Below are positions 1 through 8,605 of a DNA stretch of 37,553 nucleotides, piece after piece. The stretch covers positions 1-37,553 of the forward strand of contig JADGEN010000028.1 of assembly GCA_016744355.1 (NCBI GenBank). Direction: 5' to 3'. Every line of letters begins with the position of its first letter. The stretch's first letter is position 1. This DNA is from Halieaceae bacterium. GTDB lineage: Bacteria > Pseudomonadota > Gammaproteobacteria > Pseudomonadales > Halieaceae. The translations under genes and the position numbers were made by a program. The notes below the pieces were generated by a model. It made no database searches. It was not told where the DNA came from and worked only from the letters and a program-made list of their open reading frames with translations.

Positions 1-1
1 C

Positions 2-559
2 AGCCTCGACTTCGTCTCCAAAGGACGCTTTATGCTGGGGGCAGGCATAGGTTGGCTACAGGAGGAATTCAACGCTATGAATGTCCCCTTTGAACGTCGA
101 GGCGCACGATTTGATGACTATATGGTGGCACTGCGCAAAGTGTGGGCGGGCGATGTAGTGGAGCATCAAAGTGATTTTATCAACTGGTCCGGGTTTCAAA
201 GTTACCCTGTGCCGATTCAGAAACCTGGTGTTCCCGTCATAATTGGCGGGGCCAAGGGCAAAATTTTTGAGCGAATTGCACGCCACGGCGATGGTTGGTT
301 TGCCCCAACAACGGATGCAACGACTCTTGCGCCTATGTTGGAAAAACTCAAAGCCACGTGCGATGAACTCGACCGCGATTACAGCAGTATAGAAATCACA
401 TCCATGTGGAACAACGCTGGTGGTATGGAGGCCATAGAAGCCTTTGCTGACTTGGGCGTATCGCGCTTGCTTGTACCATTATTTGCGATGCATGAAGGCC
501 CTGTAGAGGGCATGGGAAAACTGGCAGAAGAGGTTATCGCCAAACTTCCGACCGCTTAA
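2..559 (+). CDS. LLM-class flavin/F420-dependent oxidoreductase, C-terminal part
   Basis: The 5' end lies outside the window; the reading frame is open from base 2, so about 185 residues of the C-terminal part are present. The first visible residues, LDFVSKGRF followed by MLGAGIGWLQEEF, match the signature of bacterial luciferase-like monooxygenases, in which a GR(F)xLGxGxGW block sits after a conserved strand of the TIM barrel. Further down, PVIIGGAKGKIFERIARHGDGW is the second family block (a Gly-Gly turn and an Arg-x-Ala-Arg helix near the cofactor phosphate). The family uses FMN or F420 to oxidise or reduce diverse substrates; the substrate cannot be told here. The gene runs tail to tail with feoB. 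The family call is firm; cofactor and function are unknown. Confidence 0.85.
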   Translation, partial: SLDFVSKGRFMLGAGIGWLQEEFNAMNVPFERRGARFDDYMVALRKVWAGDVVEHQSDFINWSGFQSYPVPIQKPGVPVIIGGAKGKIFERIARHGDGWFAPTTDATTLAPMLEKLKATCDELDRDYSSIEITSMWNNAGGMEAIEAFADLGVSRLLVPLFAMHEGPVEGMGKLAEEVIAKLPTA

Positions 560-579
560 TAACAACCGCCGAAACGATA

Positions 580-599
580 AGTGGTTTAGCTAAGCCACT
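580..599. terminator. Palindrome at the convergent LLM/feoB junction, possible weak bidirectional terminator
   Basis: An almost perfect 20-base inverted repeat (AGTGGTTTAGC pairing with GCTAAGCCACT, one mismatched position) covers the feoB stop codon and lies 20 bases past the stop of the oxidoreductase gene. Its place between two converging genes suggests transcription termination. There is no clear U-tract on either side, so a classical intrinsic terminator is not assured. Confidence 0.35.
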
Positions 600-2436
600 C
601 TATCAATTGGTAAGCGCCCAGCGCACTGACGTAGGCCAACAGACCGTAACCCACAAACATTTGCGCGGGTAACTTCCAGGAGCCCGATTCCTTGCTCAAG
701 ATTGACAGGGTAGAAACACATTGAGCGGCGATGGCGAAAAAGACCAACAACGCAACACCTGAAGAAACCTGTAGCCCACTGGCCTGCACCTGCTCTGACA
801 ATGAAATGACGTTGTCCTGTGCCCCTTCTATTCCGAACAAGGCACCCAGCGTGCCCACAAACACTTCACGAGCCAGGAATGACGCCAAAATAGCGACCCC
901 ATACTTCCAGTCCAGCCCCAGGGGTGCGAATACAGGTTCAATGATATGCCCCATAGTGCCCAGCCATGACTCCCCTAAATCGGCACCGTAATTGGGAAAG
1001 TAACCGAGTATCCACACAGCCATGGTTACCCAAAAAATCACTGGTCCCGCCTTCGTTACAAAGTGCTTCGATCGCTCCCACGCGCCGCGTACAAGGGGCA
1101 ACCATGACGGCATACGATAGGGCGGCATTTCCAGTACAAAAGGCGAGTCGTCCGCCTCTTCGTCAATGGTGCGTGACACCAGGGCGGTAACCAGCAAGCC
1201 CGAAAATATGCCAAGTAAATAGATCCCGAACATGGCCAGACCCTGCAGACCAATCCATCCACCAAGCACTGTTTGAGCAGGAATGAAGGCTGATATCAGT
1301 AGTGCGTAGACGGGCAGGCGCGCCGAACAGGGCATAAGAGGAATGGCCAGATAAGTTAACCAGCGTCGCCGCGGTGATTCGATGGTACGCGCCGCATAAA
1401 TACCGGGAATGGCACAAGCCACACCAGACAGCATGGGGATAAAACTCTTGCCCGTCAGGCCGAAAGCGCGCAGCGGACGGTGACAGATTACAGCTGCCCT
1501 GGAAAGATAACCGGAGTCTTCCAGCATCCCCACCATTAGGGTCAGCACAAATATCTGCGGCACAAATATCAAAAAAGCGCCCAAGCCGCCAAAGATAGCG
1601 CCATCAAGGAAATCGTATACAACCGTGTTGCCCACGTGCGGCAAAATTAGCGAAGACAGCCACAGCAGAGAATTTTCCACAGCGTCCATAATGGGCGCAG
1701 CCCAGCTGAAAATTGACTGGAATATAAAGTACATGATGAGAAGAAAGCTGATCCCGCCGCTTACCGAACTGAGGAAGAATGCATCAGCACGCGAATGCGT
1801 TTTTAGCAGCAAGTCCCCCTTGGGGCCAAATTTGCGAGACAGTTGTTCGGCGTCGTTACGAAAAGCATTGTCGTCACGGCCGATAATATTAGGATCGATA
1901 ACGCCCGCTGCGGGCCTAGTGCCTACTGCCTGGTCTTGCCTTGCGAGCAGCTGTTCCAACTCGCCGATGCCCTCCCCTGTTTTCCCCGACAGGGCTACAA
2001 CCGGCGTCTTTATGGCCTCGGACAAGCCCTTAGCATCAAAACCCAGCTTATGTTTGTGCAGAACATCCTGCATATTGGCTGCAATAACCACAGGCTTGCC
2101 GAAACCAGCGCAAAAATCTATTAGTTGCAAGGCGAACAACAGACCTTTTGCAAGACGCGTACTATCCACTACGCACACCACCGAAGAGATATCTCCTGCC
2201 TGCAGTGCTTGGGATAGCGCGTCCAGCGCAATGATTTCCTCGCCAGAAATGGCATGCATGGAATACGCGCCTGGGAAATCGACCATCTCCAGATCGGGGT
2301 TACTGCGGCTATGCCCTGAATGGGTTCCCACAGTGATACCGGGGAAATTAGCGACTTTCTGGTTCAGGCCCGTCAGCTTATTGAACAGAAGGCTCTTTCC
2401 CGAATTTGGGCTTCCGACCAACAAGACCTTGCTCAT
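586..2436 (-). CDS. feoB: FeoB ferrous iron transporter (short form)
   Basis: FeoB imports Fe2+ across the inner membrane and carries its own cytoplasmic G domain. At the N-terminus the G1 motif GSPNSGKS (residues 8-15), the G3 motif DFPG, the G4 motif NMQD and a G5-like ALSGKTG are visible. Then come the membrane Gate blocks, including LEDSGYLSRAA, GLTGKSFIPMLSG with a conserved Cys-Ala-Ile-Pro, and PCSARLPVYALLISAF. At 616 residues it is shorter than the about 770-residue E. coli protein but keeps the G domain and both Gate repeats; there is no Cys-rich tail. The start codon overlaps the feoA stop (ATGA), indicating translational coupling. No feoC is present. Confidence 0.95.
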   Translation of the reverse strand: MSKVLLVGSPNSGKSLLFNKLTGLNQKVANFPGITVGTHSGHSRSNPDLEMVDFPGAYSMHAISGEEIIALDALSQALQAGDISSVVCVVDSTRLAKGLLFALQLIDFCAGFGKPVVIAANMQDVLHKHKLGFDAKGLSEAIKTPVVALSGKTGEGIGELEQLLARQDQAVGTRPAAGVIDPNIIGRDDNAFRNDAEQLSRKFGPKGDLLLKTHSRADAFFLSSVSGGISFLLIMYFIFQSIFSWAAPIMDAVENSLLWLSSLILPHVGNTVVYDFLDGAIFGGLGAFLIFVPQIFVLTLMVGMLEDSGYLSRAAVICHRPLRAFGLTGKSFIPMLSGVACAIPGIYAARTIESPRRRWLTYLAIPLMPCSARLPVYALLISAFIPAQTVLGGWIGLQGLAMFGIYLLGIFSGLLVTALVSRTIDEEADDSPFVLEMPPYRMPSWLPLVRGAWERSKHFVTKAGPVIFWVTMAVWILGYFPNYGADLGESWLGTMGHIIEPVFAPLGLDWKYGVAILASFLAREVFVGTLGALFGIEGAQDNVISLSEQVQASGLQVSSGVALLVFFAIAAQCVSTLSILSKESGSWKLPAQMFVGYGLLAYVSALGAYQLIEWLS

Positions 2437-2702
2437 GCTGAGCTGTTCTCAGTGCTCACAAGCTCAGCTATTTGCTTTTCCAGAGAATAAACAGCGTTGG
2501 CTACGCGATAAAGTTTAGGCGCGCCCATCCGGGGTGCAACCGTACAGGAAATGCCTGCTCCGGGCCGAAAGCCCAGTTCCGTGAGACGTGTTTTGTAACG
2601 GGCTTGCATCGCATCGTCAAAACCAGTGATAACGCAACTTTCACCCTTTTTCAGGTTCCACAGAGACCGAATCACTCGAGAATTATTTTCATGCTTATTC
2701 AT
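2433..2702 (-). CDS. feoA: FeoA, cytoplasmic SH3-like partner of FeoB
   Basis: This is a small SH3-fold protein of about 89 residues that supports FeoB-mediated Fe2+ uptake. The family pattern is visible: an N-terminal L(K)KGESCVITGF strand, then RLTELGFRPGAGISC, then APKLYRVANAVYSLEKQIAELV. I chose the ATG that begins MNKHENN because it gives the usual FeoA length; an upstream in-frame ATG would add 15 basic residues and would lie inside the candidate Fur box. The gene overlaps feoB by four bases. It is divergent from nhaA, with a shared upstream region of about 130 bases. Confidence 0.9.
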   Translation of the reverse strand: MNKHENNSRVIRSLWNLKKGESCVITGFDDAMQARYKTRLTELGFRPGAGISCTVAPRMGAPKLYRVANAVYSLEKQIAELVSTENSSA

Positions 2703-2732
2703 AAGCCGAACTTTAACAGATTTAATACGAAT

Positions 2733-2751
2733 AGTAATCTTTATCATTTAG
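2733..2751 (-). promoter_or_regulatory. Candidate Fur box upstream of feoA
   Basis: Read on the minus strand, this stretch contains AATGATAA, a core of the Fur consensus GATAATGATAATCATTATC, followed by an ATTA match; 12 of 19 positions agree. It lies about 30 bases upstream of the chosen feoA start in the divergent feoA/nhaA region, where iron-responsive repression of feoAB would be expected. It is a sequence match only. Confidence 0.45.
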
Positions 2752-2768
2752 ATATAGATCAACATTTC

Positions 2769-2798
2769 TCGACCTTGCACACCCTCGCCTACTATACT
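2769..2798 (+). promoter_or_regulatory. Possible sigma-70 promoter of nhaA
   Basis: TATACT at 2793-2798 is a good -10 hexamer. TCGACC at 2769-2774 is a 4-of-6 match to the -35 consensus with an 18-base spacer. It lies 32 bases before the nhaA start codon. The match is moderate. Confidence 0.3.
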
Positions 2799-2830
2799 GA
2801 ACGTACTTTAAGCACAGGCAAGCATTCAGC

Positions 2831-4189
2831 ATGGCAAAAGGTATCAACTACGCTCTATGGGAGCGGTCTTTTGACCGTATCTTGACACCTCTTGAAGAGT
2901 TTATTCATCGCCAAACCACCAGTGGCGTTCTGCTGATGATATGTGCCGTCATCGCCTTAATAGTTGCCAACAGCCCTTTGCATGACGCCTACGAACACCT
3001 CTTGCATACACAAATCAGTATTGGTTTTGGGGGTGATGAATTTTCCCTGTCCATTCATCACTGGATCAACGAAGCGCTAATGGCTCTGTTTTTTATGGTG
3101 ATGGGTCTGGAGCTGAAGCGGGAATTATTGGTTGGCGAACTATCTTCGGCGCGACAGGCGCTATTGCCCATTATGGCTGCTATTGGCGGAATGGTGATCC
3201 CCGCGCTGTTTTACTACGCCTTCAACCCAAGCGGTGACGCCGCCAAGGGCTGGGGCATACCCATGGCTACCGATATAGCCTTTGCTATCGGGGCACTAAG
3301 CCTGCTGGGTGCTCGTGTGCCCAAGAACCTCGTCACCTTCCTTATCGCATTGGCCATTGTTGATGATCTGGGTGCGGTGGCCGTTATTGCAGTGTTTTAC
3401 ACCGAAACAATCAATACCCAGGCCCTGCTGGTCGCCTTTGCCTTCACCCTGGTGTTGGCTGTCTTTAACATGGTGGGCGTGCGCCGCCCCATGCCCTACG
3501 CCATTGTCAGTATTCTGCTGTGGGCCGCCATGCTCAGCAGTGGTATTCACGCTACTATCGCCGGCATCGTAGTGGCCTTTGCCGTGCCAATTCGACCCAA
3601 ATTTGAGCCCAATTTGTTTATTTCACGAGTAGAGAAAATCACCCATAGTATGAAAAAATCGGTGGCCGAAAACCCCGATATCGTGCACAACAATCGTCTG
3701 CGCAGCCTCGTTACATCACTGGGCGATGGAGTCGGCCACGTACAGGCACCGGCACAACACGCAGAACACAAGCTACACCTACCTGTAGCCTACATCGTCA
3801 TTCCCATTTTCGCGCTGGCAAACGCTGGTATTCCCATCGATTTCTCTGCCTTTGGCAAGTATCTTAGCGACCCCATTGCCCTCGGCGTGCTGGCGGGCTT
3901 GCTAGTGGGTAAGCCTCTCGGCATACTGGGCTTCACTTGGGTTACCGTACAAATGGGTTGGGCGAACTTGCCACCGGGGCTTAATATGAAGCATATTCTG
4001 GGTGTCGGCCTACTGGGTGGCATTGGCTTCACGATGTCTATTTTTGTTGCAGACCTGGGTTTTGCTAATCTTCCGGAAGATTTACTCATGGCAAAAACCG
4101 GGATTCTACTCGCCTCGGCATTGGCCGGCCTGACGGGCTATTTCCTATTAATGTTTCTCGGTCAAGGTAAGACCGAGGTCGCGCACTAG
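2831..4189 (+). CDS. nhaA: NhaA-type Na+/H+ antiporter
   Basis: NhaA exchanges internal Na+ for external H+ across the inner membrane and supports pH and salt tolerance. The hallmark block ALAIVDDLGAVAVIAVFYT contains the two adjacent Asp residues (178-179) that bind the ion. Family blocks such as HHWINEALMALFFMVMGLELKREL, PMATDIAFAIG and LLGGIGFTMSIFVADLGF are also present, with about twelve hydrophobic segments. The protein has 452 residues, longer than E. coli NhaA (388); the extra length is mainly a hydrophilic His-rich stretch around residues 270-320, before the PVAYIVIPIFALANAG segment. The DUF481 gene follows 13 bases downstream and may be co-transcribed. Confidence 0.95.
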   Translation: MAKGINYALWERSFDRILTPLEEFIHRQTTSGVLLMICAVIALIVANSPLHDAYEHLLHTQISIGFGGDEFSLSIHHWINEALMALFFMVMGLELKRELLVGELSSARQALLPIMAAIGGMVIPALFYYAFNPSGDAAKGWGIPMATDIAFAIGALSLLGARVPKNLVTFLIALAIVDDLGAVAVIAVFYTETINTQALLVAFAFTLVLAVFNMVGVRRPMPYAIVSILLWAAMLSSGIHATIAGIVVAFAVPIRPKFEPNLFISRVEKITHSMKKSVAENPDIVHNNRLRSLVTSLGDGVGHVQAPAQHAEHKLHLPVAYIVIPIFALANAGIPIDFSAFGKYLSDPIALGVLAGLLVGKPLGILGFTWVTVQMGWANLPPGLNMKHILGVGLLGGIGFTMSIFVADLGFANLPEDLLMAKTGILLASALAGLTGYFLLMFLGQGKTEVAH

Positions 4190-4202
4190 CTACAACTACC
4201 CG

Positions 4203-5252
4203 ATGGTAAATTTCGCCCGCTCTCTATTAACTTTTATTATCCTGACAACAGGAATAGTCCCACACGCATGGTCCCACCCTAAAACCGATATCGTAACCCT
4301 ATACAACGGTGACAAAATTACCGGCGAACTCGTATCAATGTACGGCGGCATTGTGCAACTCAAAACCGACGCCATGGGCACCGCGAAGATAGAGTGGAAA
4401 CGAATCGCCCGTATCGAGAGTAAATATCACTACGATATCCGCTTCAGCTCGGGTGAACGTCACTATGCCGCCATTGCAGAGACGTCCATCCCCGGACAAC
4501 TAAAATTGCTCACAGACGGACAAGAGCACAATTATGAAATGCTTGAAGTGGTGCAAATCCGTGTCGTGGAAGGTAGTTTTCTGGATCGTATAGATATCTA
4601 CCTCTCTGCTGGATATTCCTACACCAAAGCCAGCTCTGTGGCCCAAACCACATTTAATACCGATATAAACTATGAAGATGAAAATACGCGCAACAGTCTC
4701 ACCGGGCGCACCACTATTACCGACACCAATGAAGAAGTAACCAGCAGTACAAAATTTGACCTGTCGCGCCAGGTGTGGACGGATCGTTCAAAATCCTATC
4801 GCACCTTTTACGGTCGTTACGAGGCAAACGATGAGTTGTCACTGGACGGTCGTTACACACTGGGGGCGGGACTGGGTCGCTATTTTGTAGACACTCAAAA
4901 ACTGCGTTGGATGGGGGATTTGGGCCTACAGGTAGCCACGGAAAAATCGAATGATGATACTACTGCCAGCAACGCAGACGGCGGCAGTACAGAAAGTATA
5001 GAGGGGTTCTTTTCAACTAGTTTCGTGGCCTGGCGCTTTGACACACCGGAATTGGATCTGGATTTGAAGCTTAATGTCTACCCCAGCTTAAGCGAGAGCG
5101 GGCGCGTGCGTGGCGACACAGACATTCGAATTCGCTGGGAACTGGTGGAAGACTTGTTCTGGGATATAACAGCCTTTGGCACTTACGATAACAAGTCTGC
5201 AAGCCACGAAATCGACTACGGAATTACCACCGGCATCGGCTGGTCCTACTAG
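4203..5252 (+). CDS. DUF481 family outer-membrane beta-barrel protein
   Basis: The protein has a signal peptide (basic start, hydrophobic stretch to about residue 24) and then a small N-terminal beta domain with the phrase YNGDKITGELVSMYGGIVQLKTD, common in front of DUF481 barrels. From about residue 120 it shows alternating short strands (DIYLSAGYSYTKAS, YRTFYGRYEANDELSLDGRY, YTLGAGLGRYFV) typical of DUF481/YdiY-like outer-membrane proteins, ending in an aromatic residue (GWSY) as porin-like barrels do. Function is unknown; E. coli YdiY has been described as acid-inducible. It follows nhaA closely, so a link to ion or pH stress is possible but inferred. Its TAG stop overlaps the stop of the convergent mscS-like gene. 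Confidence 0.75.
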   Translation: MVNFARSLLTFIILTTGIVPHAWSHPKTDIVTLYNGDKITGELVSMYGGIVQLKTDAMGTAKIEWKRIARIESKYHYDIRFSSGERHYAAIAETSIPGQLKLLTDGQEHNYEMLEVVQIRVVEGSFLDRIDIYLSAGYSYTKASSVAQTTFNTDINYEDENTRNSLTGRTTITDTNEEVTSSTKFDLSRQVWTDRSKSYRTFYGRYEANDELSLDGRYTLGAGLGRYFVDTQKLRWMGDLGLQVATEKSNDDTTASNADGGSTESIEGFFSTSFVAWRFDTPELDLDLKLNVYPSLSESGRVRGDTDIRIRWELVEDLFWDITAFGTYDNKSASHEIDYGITTGIGWSY

Positions 5253-6943
5253 GAAACGCCCTTATTGGGCTCGGCCTGATTTGCTTCGGCAATGACGTGA
5301 ATATCACGCTGAGGAAATGGAATAGATATGCCCTCGCGGTCAAAGCGCATTTTCACTTCGCGCATAAGATCCCAATATACATCCCAGTAATCCTCGGTCT
5401 TGGCCCAGGGTCTGACAATAAAATTCACTGAAGACTCGCCTAGGGTGTGCAGTTTGATCAAGGCTGCAGGCTTCTTCAGAATCAACTCGTGGTTATCGAT
5501 AATATCGTGTAAAACTCTCTCGGTGTGTTCTATGTCGTCCCCATAGCCAATGCCAAATTCCAGATCTACACGCCTTAGCTTTTGCGCCGTGACATTCTTG
5601 ATCACATCGCCCCAAATTTTGCTGTTGGGAACCACCAGAGTCTGGTTATCAAACGTTGTTATCGTGGTGGAAACGAGGTTCATCTTTTTCACCAACCCCG
5701 ATGCGCCGGTCACTTCGACAAAATCATCTACATCGTAAGGCCTGTAGATCAGGATCATCGCACCGGCGGCAAAATTACCCAGGGTGTCCTGCAGGGCGAA
5801 CCCAATGACAAAACCAGCAACGCCCAGGCCTGCCAGCATAGGACCCAGTGAGATACCGACCTGCGACAAAGCCATGAATAGACCCAACACCATAACAGAA
5901 CCGCCAGATCCAGAGATGAGGATTTCCTTTAGCAGATTGGACAAATCAAGGGTCGATTTCTCACAGCTGCGTTTAACCACATTTTTTGTCATACGTGATA
6001 AGAACCGGAAAACCATGATAATGGCGACAAACAGAAGTAACTTAAAAATAATATCAGGAGCGCTGGCTTTGGCGGTCTCTCCCATCGCTGTGCCCCAGTC
6101 TCGCAATACGGTACGAACGACGCTAAAGCTCAACAGGTCTATGGAAATCCCATTGGAACTTTTTACTAGAACTGCCTTGTATTGATTACTATTTTCCCCA
6201 AGACGATCGCGCAATCCGATAAGCTTCTCGAGATTAGCCACAATAAGCTTTTGTTGAAAATTCATATCGGCGAGCACAGAGCTAATATCTGTATTCCCCG
6301 GTTCGGCGTCCAATTGCTTTTGCAGACCAGAAAGGCTCAAGTTGGCATATTCTACTTGCCCGGCTAACTTTTCGGCGTGAAGGTAAAGTATCGCCACTAG
6401 ACGATCTCGCTGGGTATCTGAAGATAGATCAAGAATTTTACGACTATCAAGATGATTAACCAGCGCCCCATAATATTGGAAGCGCATACTCTGCAGGCTT
6501 TGAATATAAACATCCTTGGCTATTCTTGCGCCGCCGCTGAGTGAGTCTCTCTCCTCCAGCGCCGCAACGATGCCACTTTGTAGTTCACTAAGCCTCTGAA
6601 AAATTGCCTCGCCTACCGTTTCAAGGCTTCGCGTTAGCAAGTCTTCCAGCGCACCACGCTCCGGACTTTCACCGGGCAGCTTCGAGACTTCCACTGAGAG
6701 TGCATCCAGCGCTATGAGCAGTTCGAAACTACGCCCATCTTTCCTGAACCGCAGGGCTTCGACATCACTGGAATTATTCTTCTCGATTTGTTCGGTTAAC
6801 AAATTCAGCTCTACTACATCCTGATCAATTGCCTCGCTCATGCTGTGAACATTCGCGGTTGAACCTTCCTCTGCAGAAAAAACTGACGCAGACCATGACA
6901 TAGACAGCGCTAACAGAACAGCGCACTTGATAGAGACCTTCAT
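5249..6943 (-). CDS. MscS-family small-conductance mechanosensitive channel with periplasmic N-terminal domain
   Basis: This is a 564-residue MscS homologue. A signal peptide (residues 1-23, ending VFSAEEG) leads into a helical, probably coiled-coil region of about 230 residues. Membrane helices begin at about residue 300. The pore-lining helix resembles MscS TM3: LAGLGVAGFVIGFALQDTL, then NFAAGAMILIYRPYDVDDFVEV. The beta domain (TTITTFDNQTLVVPNSKIWGDVI) and the alpha/beta C-terminal domain follow. Such channels release solutes on hypo-osmotic shock. The architecture, with an added N-terminal domain, is that of larger MscS subfamilies rather than E. coli MscS. The start codon overlaps the stop of the upstream aldolase gene by four bases (ATGA), so the two are co-transcribed. 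Confidence 0.88.
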   Translation of the reverse strand: MKVSIKCAVLLALSMSWSASVFSAEEGSTANVHSMSEAIDQDVVELNLLTEQIEKNNSSDVEALRFRKDGRSFELLIALDALSVEVSKLPGESPERGALEDLLTRSLETVGEAIFQRLSELQSGIVAALEERDSLSGGARIAKDVYIQSLQSMRFQYYGALVNHLDSRKILDLSSDTQRDRLVAILYLHAEKLAGQVEYANLSLSGLQKQLDAEPGNTDISSVLADMNFQQKLIVANLEKLIGLRDRLGENSNQYKAVLVKSSNGISIDLLSFSVVRTVLRDWGTAMGETAKASAPDIIFKLLLFVAIIMVFRFLSRMTKNVVKRSCEKSTLDLSNLLKEILISGSGGSVMVLGLFMALSQVGISLGPMLAGLGVAGFVIGFALQDTLGNFAAGAMILIYRPYDVDDFVEVTGASGLVKKMNLVSTTITTFDNQTLVVPNSKIWGDVIKNVTAQKLRRVDLEFGIGYGDDIEHTERVLHDIIDNHELILKKPAALIKLHTLGESSVNFIVRPWAKTEDYWDVYWDLMREVKMRFDREGISIPFPQRDIHVIAEANQAEPNKGVS

Positions 6944-7623
6944 ACTAATTTTCCTCTTTGCTGACCATAGCCTGAAAATGCGACTTTCACTTCGTCCATT
7001 TCTGCATCAGACAGGCAATGCCCACCCCCAATGGCCTGAGTACCCCAAAAAATAGCCGACAACTCCTCCACTTCCACAGCTACCTTTAAAGCCTGCTGAA
7101 GACTACAACCCAGTGATATTTGCCCATGATTAGCGAGCAGGCAAGCCAAACGTCCCCTAAGACTGTCCACTACAGCGTTAGCCAGGCTATCGGTTCCAAA
7201 TGTAGCGTATGAAGCAACGGGGATTTCATTGCTACCCGTAATAGCGATCATATAATGCAGCGCGGGCACCGCCTTTCGGGCACAAGCGAGTATTGTCGCA
7301 TAGCGGGAGTGACAATGAACAATGGCCTGCACCTCAGGTCTTTCTCTATAAATTGCGCCATGCATATGCCACTCACTGGATGGCAACAATTGATTTACCA
7401 TGCAATCTCCATTTAGGGACATTGCGACTGCTTGTTCGGGCAGCATCTGGTCAGCCTCAATCCCTGTAGGCGTAATGAGCATTCCACTATTAATACGCTG
7501 TGACACATTGCCAGATGCTCCCACGCCCAAACCACGCGCCGACATTTCCCGATAAGCGAGAACCAATGCTTCCCGAGCTTCCAGGTTTGAATTCTCGTCC
7601 AACTCTACGGTGATATCCGTCAT
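6940..7623 (-). CDS. Class II aldolase / L-fuculose-1-phosphate aldolase-like protein
   Basis: This is a 227-residue zinc-dependent aldolase-fold protein. The visible active-site set is complete: GASGNVSQR (phosphate loop), TPTG, SSEWHMHGAIY with the catalytic Glu, HCHS with two zinc His, and LANHGQ with the third zinc His. This set matches FucA-type aldolases and MtnB-like dehydratases. The substrate cannot be assigned. I chose the ATG at 7623 because it has a good GAGGAA ribosome site five bases upstream; a longer in-frame version would add 12 residues without one. It is translationally coupled to the downstream channel gene, an odd pairing with no obvious functional link. Confidence 0.85.
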   Translation of the reverse strand: MTDITVELDENSNLEAREALVLAYREMSARGLGVGASGNVSQRINSGMLITPTGIEADQMLPEQAVAMSLNGDCMVNQLLPSSEWHMHGAIYRERPEVQAIVHCHSRYATILACARKAVPALHYMIAITGSNEIPVASYATFGTDSLANAVVDSLRGRLACLLANHGQISLGCSLQQALKVAVEVEELSAIFWGTQAIGGGHCLSDAEMDEVKVAFSGYGQQRGKLV

Positions 7624-7736
7624 ACATTCCTCGCAGCGATCTCTTACTCGCACAACCATACGGCTTGGTTTAAACTACGCCCATAAAATCTGGCTCTCTT
7701 ATTCTTAGGCTAGTATAACAAGGAAAAACAAGTAAT

Positions 7737-7922
7737 ATGCCCGACGCAGCCAGCAGCTCGGCGAAGACAAAGTGTGCCATAAAAACTGCGCTAATCCTGG
7801 CCGTGGGCTATATGTTGTCTATGGCCCAGAGAATACCCCTTCGAATAAAGTTGGATGACCTGCCAGAAGGTGTAAAATTGCGCTTTGGGCTAACGGCCTC
7901 CGCAATGATTACAGGGCAATAA
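7737..7922 (+). CDS. Doubtful small ORF upstream of the ion channel gene
   Basis: This is a 61-codon ORF with an ATG preceded by AAGGA about 11 bases upstream, ending four bases before the ion channel gene. Its translation has one short hydrophobic segment (residues 16-28, ALILAVGYMLSMA) and a mixed tail. I do not recognise it. It could be a small co-transcribed membrane protein, a leader, or chance. A TATAAC hexamer at 7714-7719 could be a -10 element for this transcription unit, but no convincing -35 is visible. Confidence 0.35.
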   Translation: MPDAASSSAKTKCAIKTALILAVGYMLSMAQRIPLRIKLDDLPEGVKLRFGLTASAMITGQ

Positions 7923-7926
7923 CACT

Positions 7927-8586
7927 ATGGGCCGCTTCAACCAAGAAAATAATTTCCTCTATTTGCTGGCTTCTCTGCTGGTGCTGTTATTCGTATCGCC
8001 GCTAGCCGCCTCATTACCGCCCAGTTTTTCCTACTGGGTGCTCAAAGCAGTTACCCTGGGCACCATTATTGTCAGTTACCTCAGCCTCAATTTTGGCCCG
8101 CTATGGAGGAAGTTGAACCTCTCCCTATTAGCAATTCTAATCATTAGCAGTGTGGCAAACTCCACTCTAGGCTGGGCACCTGTACCCTTACTCGACCTGA
8201 GCGTCACTCTGGTGTTTTTTGTGGCGGCGGCTCTGTCTGCCGCACAACGGGTATTACTTAAGGGTGAGGTTGACGGCAATAAAATAGTCGGCGCTATCGC
8301 GGTGTACATTTTGCTGGGGTTAATCTGGTCGACCCTTTACCTCATCGTGCTGGAATTCTCGCCCACAGCGTTTAACGGCATGGAGTATCAACTGTGGGAA
8401 GATAACTTTTCGCATACCACCTATTTCAGCTATGTCACCTTAACAACACTGGGTTATGGCGACATCAGCCCGGCTGAACCCCTGAGTCGCGTGTTGGTTT
8501 ACACTGAGGCAATGGTTGGCACGTTCTACATGGCGGTAGTAATAGCCAGCCTGATCGGTGCCCGATCAGGAAAAAAGACTCACTAA
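7927..8586 (+). CDS. Potassium channel-like membrane protein (Ion_trans_2)
   Basis: This is a 219-residue protein with about four hydrophobic segments in the first 110 residues, then a two-helix pore module: a helix at about 122-143, a pore loop TTLGYGD at 173-179 and a final helix at 185-211. TLGYGD is the K+ selectivity filter signature (T-x-GYG-D). Total length and layout match small six-helix bacterial K+ channel homologues without a C-terminal RCK/TrkA domain. The N-terminal helices are not rich in Arg/Lys, so voltage sensing is not indicated. The next gene begins 19 bases downstream. Confidence 0.88.
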   Translation: MGRFNQENNFLYLLASLLVLLFVSPLAASLPPSFSYWVLKAVTLGTIIVSYLSLNFGPLWRKLNLSLLAILIISSVANSTLGWAPVPLLDLSVTLVFFVAAALSAAQRVLLKGEVDGNKIVGAIAVYILLGLIWSTLYLIVLEFSPTAFNGMEYQLWEDNFSHTTYFSYVTLTTLGYGDISPAEPLSRVLVYTEAMVGTFYMAVVIASLIGARSGKKTH

Positions 8587-8605
8587 TTTAATATGGAGCA
8601 CAGCA

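Noticed and set aside
1625..2518. 297-codon open frame on the + strand opposite feoB
   Set aside because: It is antisense to a well-supported FeoB, its translation is rich in Ser/Pro/Cys without family features, and it crosses the feoB/feoA boundary. It is a shadow frame.
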